Positions 18,614 to 24,976 of a DNA stretch of 64,000 bases are shown here, in pieces. Below the pieces are notes generated by a model, which did not search any database, was not told the DNA's origin, and saw only the letters and a program-made list of their open reading frames with translations. Source of the DNA: Opitutus terrae PB90-1 (GTDB lineage Bacteria > Verrucomicrobiota > Verrucomicrobiia > Opitutales > Opitutaceae); contig NC_010571.1 of NCBI RefSeq assembly GCF_000019965.1, forward strand, positions 2,551,001 through 2,615,000. The letters are read 5' to 3'. A program made the translations under genes and the position numbers. Within the stretch, counting starts at the first letter, position 1. Each line of letters begins with the position of its first letter.

Positions 18614-20944
18614 CTATCGCGCCTCGGTTCGTTCGAGCCGGTCGAGCCGCTCGCGCAGGCCGGGCAGGGTGGGGTCGAGCGCGAGCGCGGCTTTCCACGC
18701 CGCAATGCCATCCGCGCGGCGACCGCTGAGAATCAGCGCATAGCCGAGCTCGGCGCGAAGCGCGGCATCCTGTGGCTGCAGCTCGATGGCGCGCTGGTAG
18801 TGCTCCACGGCGGCGGCGAACTGCTGCCGCCGCGCGAAGGCCTGGGCGGCCGTTCGCTGCACGAGCGGGCTGTCGGGCGCCAGCTCCACGGCGCGCGTGA
18901 AACTCGCCGTTGCTTCGTCAGCCCGGCCCAGCTGCTCCGCCGCCCGCGCGAGTCCGAGGTGCGCTGTCGCGAGTTCGGGCGCGGAGCGGAGGGCGGCGCG
19001 AAAATGCGTCTCGGCCTCGGCGGGCTCACCGCGGCTGAGCAACAGGAGACCGAGTTCGGTGTGCGCTTCCGGATAGTCGGCGCGCAGCCGGAGCGCGTTG
19101 CGATGCGCAGTGATCGCGTCGTCGTCGCGGTCCAGCTGGGCCAGCGCCAGCCCAGCGCCGAAATGCGCGGCCGGTTCATCCGGATTGAGCGCGAGCGCGA
19201 CCTCGAACTGGGCGAGTCCGAGGTGTGCGCGTCCGTGCAGCGTGTGGTCCATGCCTTCGGCGATGCGTTGCTGCACGAGCTCGGGATGTCTCTGGCCCAC
19301 GGCGTGGAGATGTTGCTGCGCCCCGGGGTCGCGCTGGCGCAGCAGGAGTAATCCGAGTCGATACTCGGTGTCGCTGTCCTTCGGGTTCAGCTCCAGCACG
19401 CGGCGGTAAAGCTCGGCGGCGTCGCCGGCGTGGCCCTGACGTTCGAGCACGCTGGCGAGGGTGAACAGCGCCGTCCGGTTGCGCGGATTCAGCTCGAGTG
19501 CGCGGCGGCTGTGGATGGCCGCTTCCTCCAACTCGCTCTGCGTCGCGAGCGTGTAAGCGAGTAGCGCGTGTCCGACCTCGTTGCGCTCGGTGACCGCGAG
19601 CGCGTGCCGGAAAAGGGTCGTTGGATCGCGCCACACCGCTTGTTGCTCCCACGTGCGGATCGCACCGCCGAGCAGTACCGCGACGGCGGTCACCGCCGCG
19701 GTTTTACGCGCGAACGGTCGCGCGGCGAGCAGCGGGGCGAGAGTCCAGAGCAGCGCGAGCTGCAGGAGCAGGATCGGCGCGTAGGTGTAGCGGTCGGCCA
19801 TCGCTTGGAATCCGACCTGGATGAGTCCGAGCGCGGGGAGCAGCGCGACGAGAAAGCCGGCCCAGCCGACCAATACCCATGGCCGCGCGCGACGCTGCCA
19901 CCAGGCGACGGCGGTTACGACAACCACGAGCGCGGTCGCGCCCATGATGACGAGCCACGGCCAGTGACCGGGATGCGGATAGCAGACAGTGAGGTTGGCC
20001 GGCCAGAGGAACTTGCCGAGATAGCGGGCGATCGACACGACCGCGTTGCCGAGCCGCGCGCCGAACGGCAAATCGAGGACGAACGCGCCCTGCGTCTGCT
20101 GCATAAGCACGGTCACCGTGGCGATCGCGAGCGAGAGCGCGAGCAGCGGCACCTGTTCCAACAACAGCTGGCCGGTGCGGCGCCACATGGCGCGATCGAG
20201 CACGCTCAGATCGAGGCGGCGCAGCGGCCAGACGTTGAGTAGAAAGAGCACGCCCGGCAGCGTCACGAGCATCGGCTTGCACATCAGCCCGGCGAGAAAC
20301 AGCCCGAGCGTGAGCAGATAAAATGGCCAGGGGCGCGCAGGCGCGGATGGGATCGAGGGCGCACCCAGGTGCGCCTCCGCCGGAACGGCGTGCGGGTCGG
20401 TTTGCGACGGACGCAGGGACCGGCCGCTGTGAGCATCACGGCGCTGCGCATAGGCCGCGAACGCCCAGAGCGTGAGCAGAAAAAAGCAGCCGCTCATCAC
20501 GTCTTTGCGTTCGGTGATCCACACCACCGACTCGACGCGCAAGGGATGCCACGCGAACAGGGCCGCCGCGAACGCGGACGTCCACGGCGCGCCGGTCAAC
20601 CGCCGCAGCACGAGGAACGCGAGCACGGCGTTCAGCGCGTGCCACAGGACGCTGGTGAGGTGATGTCCGCCGGCGTTGTCGCGCCACAACTGCCAGTCGA
20701 GCATGTGCGACAGCCACGTGAGCGGATGCCAGTAGTCCGCCTGTCCGGTGAAGGCCCAGGCGAGGCTCTCCTTGGTGAAGCCGGCCTGAACGTGGACGTT
20801 GTTCGTCACGAAGGCGGGATCGTCGTAGTTGCTGAAGTCGTAGCTCAGCCCGCGGCTGAACAGCAGCACGGTGCAGGCGAAAAGCACGCAGCACACCGCC
20901 GCGGTGAGAAGCGAAGGCCGGACGGTGGGCGGGGAGAGTGACAC
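18614..20944 (-). CDS. Polytopic membrane protein with C-terminal TPR array (TMTC-like)
   Basis: 776 residues. The first ~440 hold about ten hydrophobic segments with the luminal-type motif SYDFSNYDDPAFVTNN and then HPLTWLSHMLDWQLW, AWHPLRVESVVWITERKDV, resembling the O-mannosyltransferase-like TMTC/PMT fold. The last ~330 are TPR units (NPRNRTALFTLASVLERQG, NPKDSDTEYRLGLLLL, EAHTELGLLLLSRGEPAEAE, LATAHLGLARAAEQLGRADE). Genes of this layout are frequent in Verrucomicrobia and Planctomycetes and are presumed glycosyltransferases; no activity can be assigned here. It is divergent from the esterase at 21086. The 245 bp between it and the GH115 start hold no clear gene or terminator. Confidence 0.8.
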   Translation of the reverse strand: MSLSPPTVRPSLLTAAVCCVLFACTVLLFSRGLSYDFSNYDDPAFVTNNVHVQAGFTKESLAWAFTGQADYWHPLTWLSHMLDWQLWRDNAGGHHLTSVLWHALNAVLAFLVLRRLTGAPWTSAFAAALFAWHPLRVESVVWITERKDVMSGCFFLLTLWAFAAYAQRRDAHSGRSLRPSQTDPHAVPAEAHLGAPSIPSAPARPWPFYLLTLGLFLAGLMCKPMLVTLPGVLFLLNVWPLRRLDLSVLDRAMWRRTGQLLLEQVPLLALSLAIATVTVLMQQTQGAFVLDLPFGARLGNAVVSIARYLGKFLWPANLTVCYPHPGHWPWLVIMGATALVVVVTAVAWWQRRARPWVLVGWAGFLVALLPALGLIQVGFQAMADRYTYAPILLLQLALLWTLAPLLAARPFARKTAAVTAVAVLLGGAIRTWEQQAVWRDPTTLFRHALAVTERNEVGHALLAYTLATQSELEEAAIHSRRALELNPRNRTALFTLASVLERQGHAGDAAELYRRVLELNPKDSDTEYRLGLLLLRQRDPGAQQHLHAVGQRHPELVQQRIAEGMDHTLHGRAHLGLAQFEVALALNPDEPAAHFGAGLALAQLDRDDDAITAHRNALRLRADYPEAHTELGLLLLSRGEPAEAETHFRAALRSAPELATAHLGLARAAEQLGRADEATASFTRAVELAPDSPLVQRTAAQAFARRQQFAAAVEHYQRAIELQPQDAALRAELGYALILSGRRADGIAAWKAALALDPTLPGLRERLDRLERTEAR

Positions 20945-21085
20945 CGATTCTGCTTAGCGGTCGGGGCGAACCGACTCCAATGTTTTTGTGGTGCACGGCC
21001 GTCGCGCGGACTGGAAGCGGTGCCGCGAAGGCGGGATCTGACGTTGCGGGTGGCGCTCGGGTCTGCTGCGCTGCGTTTCGCTTCT

Positions 21086-21991
21086 ATGAAGACGCTGCTT
21101 TCGTGCTGTGCCTTGGGCGTCGCAATCTGCGCGGTCGCGTTGGGTTCTCCGGAGCCGACGACGATCAAGCTCTGGCCGGGTCAGCCGCCGGGCGACACGA
21201 GAGGGCTTCCGCCTGAAGCCGATCTCAACCAGCCCTCGGACGGGCTGATCGCCGGCCGGAAGATCATCCGGCTCGGTAACGTGTCGGAGCCGACGGTGAC
21301 GATCTACTCGCCGGATCCGGCGAAAGCCACCGGCGCGGCGATCCTGGTCGCGCCGGGGGGCGGCTATCACATCCTCGCGATGGATCTCGAAGGCACGGAA
21401 GTGTGCGAGTGGCTGAACTCGATCGGTGTCACGGCCGCGCTGCTGAAATATCGCGTGCCAGCGCGGCCGGGACAGCCGCGCTATGCGGCGCCATTGCAGG
21501 ATGCGCAACGCGCGCTCGGGATCGTGCGGTCGCGGGCCGCGGAGTTCGGGATCGATCCGCAGCGGATCGGCGCGTTGGGGTTCTCGGCGGGCGCACATTT
21601 GTCGACGATGCTGGGCAATCAGCCGGACGAGCGCACGTATCCCGTGGTGGACGGTGCGGATGCGGTGAGCAGTCGGCCAAACTTTGTCGTGCTCGTTTAC
21701 CCGGGCGGACTGTCGCCGCGGGACACCGATGGCACCGTGCTCGCGCCGGAGGTGCACGTTGCCAAGGAGATCACGCCGCCGACGTTCATCACGATGGCGC
21801 AGGACGATCCGGTGCGGGTGGAGAATGCGTTGGTATATTACCGGGCGTTGAAGGCGGCGAACGTGCCGGTGGAAATGCACCTCTATCCGAAGGGCGGCCA
21901 CGGCTTCGGGCTGCGGCGCACACAGGTAACCGCGACCACCTGGCCGGATCGCGTGGTGGACTGGATGAAGGCGTCGGGGTGGTTGAAGTAG
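21086..21991 (+). CDS. Secreted alpha/beta-hydrolase, carbohydrate-esterase-like
   Basis: 301 residues from the ATG at 21086, which gives a signal peptide (KTLLSCCALGVAICAVALGS). The oxyanion motif APGGGYH comes first. The nucleophile is the Ser in GFSAGAH (~167), the acid is likely in AQDDPV (~239), and the His is in PKGGHGFGL (~271). This is the BD-FAE/acetyl-xylan-esterase-like branch often seen in polysaccharide loci. With GH115 and the TonB receptor nearby it could deacetylate xylan side chains, but they are not in one operon, so that link is inference. A pyrimidine/purine inverted tract follows the stop. Confidence 0.8.
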   Translation: MKTLLSCCALGVAICAVALGSPEPTTIKLWPGQPPGDTRGLPPEADLNQPSDGLIAGRKIIRLGNVSEPTVTIYSPDPAKATGAAILVAPGGGYHILAMDLEGTEVCEWLNSIGVTAALLKYRVPARPGQPRYAAPLQDAQRALGIVRSRAAEFGIDPQRIGALGFSAGAHLSTMLGNQPDERTYPVVDGADAVSSRPNFVVLVYPGGLSPRDTDGTVLAPEVHVAKEITPPTFITMAQDDPVRVENALVYYRALKAANVPVEMHLYPKGGHGFGLRRTQVTATTWPDRVVDWMKASGWLK

Positions 21992-22006
21992 GCGTCGCTC
22001 GGGGAT

Positions 22007-22113
22007 CTTCTCTTTCTCGTAATCGTAATCGTTCTCTCTCTCGTTCTCTCAATCCTCCTTCAACCGGGAGAACGAGAAAGAGAAAGAGAACGAGAACGAT
22101 TGAGGAGGGAGGG
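22007..22113. repeat. Pyrimidine tract switching to a purine tract (inverted simple-sequence element)
   Basis: Roughly 50 bp that are almost all pyrimidine (TTCTCTTTCTCGT..CGTTCTCTC) are followed, after CAACCGG, by about 45 bp almost all purine (GAGAACGAGAAAGAGAAAG). The two halves are imperfect inverted copies and could pair. It fills most of the gap between the esterase and the ACT-domain gene. Confidence 0.6.
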
Positions 22114-22170
22114 GGAGCCCATGTGCACTCCGGAATTGCCGTGCGGGCGGAGGGCGGCCACGGTCGCGTC

Positions 22171-22692
22171 ATGCTCGCAACCCTCGTGATGACCGTGATC
22201 GGTCCGGACCGGCCGGGCCTCGTGCAACTGGTGTCGGCCTGCATCGCGGATCACGGTGGCAACTGGCTCGAGAGCCGGATGTGCCGGCTGGGGGGACAAT
22301 TCGCCGGCATCGTGAGCGCCGAGGTGCCGGCGGAGCGGGCGGAGGAGTTGACGCGCGCGCTGGCCGGGCTCGAGCCGCAGGGGTTGAAGGTGATCCTCCA
22401 CACGGAGCGTGCGGCGATCGCGCCGGCGAACGGCAGCCTGGCAGAAATCGAACTCGTTGGGCACGACCGGCCCGGGATTTTGCGGAGCGTTTCCGCCGTG
22501 CTGGCGAAGCACAAACTCAACGTGGAGGATCTCGCGTCGGAGCGCGTCGCGGCGCCGATGGGCGGCGGCACGTTGTTTCAAGCGCGGGCAACGGTACTCG
22601 TGCCGGCCGGTGCGAGCCTCGCGGCGGTTCGCGCCGACCTCGAGGAGATCGCGGCCGATCTGATGGTGGATTTGAAGCTGCAGCCGAAGTGA
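22171..22692 (+). CDS. Double-ACT-domain regulator, GcvR-like
   Basis: 173 residues from the ATG at 22171. Upstream codons in the same frame run back through the simple-sequence tract and into the esterase in another frame, so they are not part of the protein. Two ACT domains follow in tandem: MTVIGPDRPGLVQLVSACIA (N-half) and IELVGHDRPGILRSVSAVLA (C-half, from ~90), each with the D-R-P-G ligand-loop motif. This is the layout of the glycine-cleavage repressor GcvR and relatives that bind amino acids. Whether it controls gcv genes here is unknown; none are nearby. Confidence 0.85.
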   Translation: MLATLVMTVIGPDRPGLVQLVSACIADHGGNWLESRMCRLGGQFAGIVSAEVPAERAEELTRALAGLEPQGLKVILHTERAAIAPANGSLAEIELVGHDRPGILRSVSAVLAKHKLNVEDLASERVAAPMGGGTLFQARATVLVPAGASLAAVRADLEEIAADLMVDLKLQPK

Positions 22693-22699
22693 GGCGGGG

Positions 22700-22795
22700 G
22701 GGCGGAGAGCCCAGAGCTGAGAGGCTAGAGCGGAGAGCGGGAAGAGATGAGAGTTGAGGGGTGAGAGTTGAGAGCCGGAGGCTGACGGCGAGCGG
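22700..22795. repeat. Degenerate GAGAGTTGA-type purine repeat tract
   Basis: Imperfect repeats of GAGAGCTGA, GAGAGTTGA and GAGAGCC fill the 3' flank of the ACT gene. The same vocabulary recurs at 5190, 27850, 35258, 46178, 47408 and (inverted) 46275 and 47850. Confidence 0.6.
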
Positions 22796-22809
22796 GCGAG
22801 CAGCTACAT

Positions 22810-22866
22810 TGTAGGCCAGGTCGGTGACCTGGCTGGATCGGAGCCACCTCAACGAGGTAGCCTACA
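22810..22866. repeat. Three-way-junction palindrome, divergent copy (TGTAGGC...GCCTACA)
   Basis: Outer arms TGTAGGC (22810-22816) and GCCTACA (22860-22866) are perfectly complementary and enclose two hairpins, CCAGGTC-GGT-GACCTGG and ACCTC-AACG-AGGT. The loops resemble those of the 24906 copy, but the stems differ. The right arm contains the stop codon of the minus-strand gene at 22862-23074. Confidence 0.7.
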
Positions 22867-23074
22867 GCCTGAACTTCTGCCGCAGGACGAGCCAGAGGAC
22901 GGCGGCGGCGATCAGATCGGTGGCGGCAACAAAAAGTCGCACGGGCAGCGGAATGCGCGGGACGAACCCGGCGATCGCGATTGCGCCGACGATCAGAACC
23001 ACGATCGCGATCTGCAGCACGCGACGCTGGCGGAGCAAGGTGGAATCTGGAGGAGGCGGCGATTCGAAGGACAT
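22862..23074 (-). CDS. Small two-helix membrane protein downstream of a histidine kinase
   Basis: 70 residues starting at the ATG at 23074, only 11 bp after the stop of the histidine kinase on the same strand, so co-transcription is very likely. After a polar start (SFESPPPPDS, then LLRQRR) come two hydrophobic helices (~19-37 and ~44-64) and a basic C-terminus (RQKFRL). No family is recognised. It could be a membrane anchor or modulator for the otherwise soluble kinase, which is inference from position. The TAG stop lies in a palindromic repeat arm. Confidence 0.6.
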   Translation of the reverse strand: MSFESPPPPDSTLLRQRRVLQIAIVVLIVGAIAIAGFVPRIPLPVRLFVAATDLIAAAVLWLVLRQKFRL

Positions 23075-23085
23075 GCCGGGATGGG

Positions 23086-24834
23086 CTAGCTTTTCGCCAG
23101 CGGGAGGGTGACGCGCATCGTGGTTCCGCTGGGGCCGGTGGCTCGAAGCGTGATTTCGCCATGATGGCTCTCGAGAATCCGCTTGGCGATCGCGAGCCCG
23201 AGTCCCGTGCCGCCGGTGCGTCCGGACAGGAACGAATCGAAAATCCGCGGGGCCAGTTCCGGCGCGATGCCGGCGCCGCTGTCGGTCACGTCGATCGTGA
23301 CCATGGAGACAGAGCCGCGGAGTTCCTGACCAACGGCGATCGACAGCTCGCGGCGCGCTGGCGGCGGCTCGGGAGTCGACGGGACGCTTGTGGCCGTCAT
23401 CGCCTCGGTGGCGTTGAAGATCAGATTGAGCAGAACCTGCTGGAGCTGGCCCTTGTGTGCGTCGACGACGAGTGGCTGCGCGGGAGCCTGGAAACTCAGG
23501 TGGATGTGCGCCTGCGCCAGCTTGGGGCGGACGAGCACGAGCGTGTCGGAGATCATGTCCGCGACTGACCAGCGCGAGTGCAGCGCGGCGGGCGCCTTGG
23601 CGAAGTTGAGCACGCGGGACACGATCGATTCGAGCTGATCGAGTTTCTCGTTGATCACGCGGACGTCGGTGCGCCGCGGATCGTCGGGCGGGAAATCGAG
23701 CCCGAGTCCGCCGTGGAGCAGCTTGATCACGGTGAGCGGATTCCGGATCTCGTGCGCGATCTCCGCCGCGAGCAGACCGAGCGTGGTGAGCTGTTCGCTC
23801 TTGCGCAGCTTTTCCTCGCTCTCGAACACGCGCGCGTAGAGCCGGGCGTTTTGGAGCGCCACGGCGCCCAGGCTCGCGAGGCTGGCGCAGGCGCGTTTCT
23901 CGTCGTCGTCGAACCGGTGCACGCGATCGAGAAACACCGCGAGCACGCCGAACACCTCGCCCTCGTGCAGCAGCGGAGTGTAGAGCGCGGAATGCAGCGT
24001 CGGGTCGTCGGGCAGATCGGCGAGCCCACCGAACCCGGGCGATTGCACGTCGGAGAATTCGACCTGCCGCTTCGTGTGAAAGGCCGCCGCGACGAGCGAG
24101 CTCTTGATCGGCAAGTCGCCGGCTGGAATTCCCGGCGTGGTTGCGTCCGCGTGATCCTGCGCCACGCAGCGGACGAGTGCAGCGTCCGCGGGTTGATGGA
24201 ACAGCGCGCAGCTGCGCCCCTGCATCATCTCGCGAGTATCGCGCGTGAGCGTGGCGAAGAGTTCCTGTTTCTCCAGCTTGGCCACGAGCGACTGGCCGGA
24301 GGAGAGCAGCGTTTCGAACTGCCGCGCCTTGGCCTGCAGGTGCCGGGTGCGCCAGAGCAGCAGGACGAGATGTGTCGTTTCCGCGGTGAGCTGCTCGAGC
24401 AGCGCGAGATCCTCGGCCGAGAACCCGCCACGGCGGTCGCTCTCGAGATTGGCCACGCCGATCACGCGTTCGCCGTCGCGCATGGGCACCGCCATTTCGC
24501 AGCGCGTGGCGGAGCGCTCGGCGATGTAGCGCGGCTCGGTGGAGACGTCCGGCACGAGCAGCGAGCGGGCGTTGAGGACGCACCAGCCGGTAATGCCGTG
24601 GCCGAGCTTCAAACCGGACGGATCAGCCGACGGCGGCAGACCGTGCTGGACCTCGTCTTCGAGCAGGCCGGTCGACGGGTTGAACAACGCGATCGAGCCG
24701 GCGTCGGCCTGGAATGTGGACACCAGCACCTCGAGCGCGTCGCGGAGCACCGAATGCGGATCCTCGGCCTGACGAGCGAGCGAGGTCAGCCGGTAGAGGG
24801 CGGAGAGGGCACGCGGATCGGCGGGCGTGGACAT
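23086..24834 (-). CDS. Soluble sensor histidine kinase with two GAF domains
   Basis: 582 residues from the ATG at 24834 (STPADPRALSALYRLTSLAR). GAF 1 (~15-165) contains GHGITGWCVLNARSLLVPDV. A helical linker leads to GAF 2 (~195-335: LHSALYTPLLHEGEVFGVLA). HisKA carries the phospho-acceptor His in AAEIAHEIRNPLTVIK (~359). The ATPase domain has the N-box (NLIFNATEAM), G1 (DSGAGIAPEL) and G2 (GGTGLGLAI). There is no transmembrane segment, so it should sense a cytoplasmic or diffusible ligand. It resembles NtrB-class kinases, and glnD lies directly upstream on the same strand, which hints at nitrogen control. No cognate regulator is adjacent. Confidence 0.9.
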   Translation of the reverse strand: MSTPADPRALSALYRLTSLARQAEDPHSVLRDALEVLVSTFQADAGSIALFNPSTGLLEDEVQHGLPPSADPSGLKLGHGITGWCVLNARSLLVPDVSTEPRYIAERSATRCEMAVPMRDGERVIGVANLESDRRGGFSAEDLALLEQLTAETTHLVLLLWRTRHLQAKARQFETLLSSGQSLVAKLEKQELFATLTRDTREMMQGRSCALFHQPADAALVRCVAQDHADATTPGIPAGDLPIKSSLVAAAFHTKRQVEFSDVQSPGFGGLADLPDDPTLHSALYTPLLHEGEVFGVLAVFLDRVHRFDDDEKRACASLASLGAVALQNARLYARVFESEEKLRKSEQLTTLGLLAAEIAHEIRNPLTVIKLLHGGLGLDFPPDDPRRTDVRVINEKLDQLESIVSRVLNFAKAPAALHSRWSVADMISDTLVLVRPKLAQAHIHLSFQAPAQPLVVDAHKGQLQQVLLNLIFNATEAMTATSVPSTPEPPPARRELSIAVGQELRGSVSMVTIDVTDSGAGIAPELAPRIFDSFLSGRTGGTGLGLAIAKRILESHHGEITLRATGPSGTTMRVTLPLAKS

Positions 24835-24905
24835 GGACGGAGCGAGAGTGAGCGGTCCGGAACCGAGGAACAAACCGAAATGTGCGCCACGGTTTCGCTG
24901 AACGC

Positions 24906-24956
24906 ATGTAGCCGGCCTCGTTGAGGCCGGGCCGGGGTCAACGACCCCGGCTACAT
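24906..24956. repeat. Three-way-junction palindrome, best copy (GTAGCC/GGCTAC family)
   Basis: A perfect 10-bp outer stem (24906-24915 with 24947-24956, ATGTAGCCGG/CCGGCTACAT) encloses two 6-bp hairpins with 3-nt loops: GGCCTC-GTT-GAGGCC and GGGGTC-AAC-GACCCC. The two inner hairpins are inverted versions of one another in loop and flanks. It lies between glnD and the kinase. Confidence 0.85.
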
Positions 24957-24976
24957 CCTGTAGCGCGCTGCCCCCG

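Noticed and set aside
21403-22170. A long N-terminal extension of the double-ACT protein
   Set aside because: It overlaps the esterase in another frame and translates the simple-sequence tract into Arg/Ser/Lys repeats. Both ACT domains are complete from 22171.
24906-24956. tRNA-like cloverleaf at the GTAGCC palindromes
   Set aside because: There are only two inner hairpins with 3-nt loops, no T-loop consensus (GTTCGAATC-type), no anticodon arm and no acceptor length of 7 plus discriminator. The symmetry is that of a palindrome.
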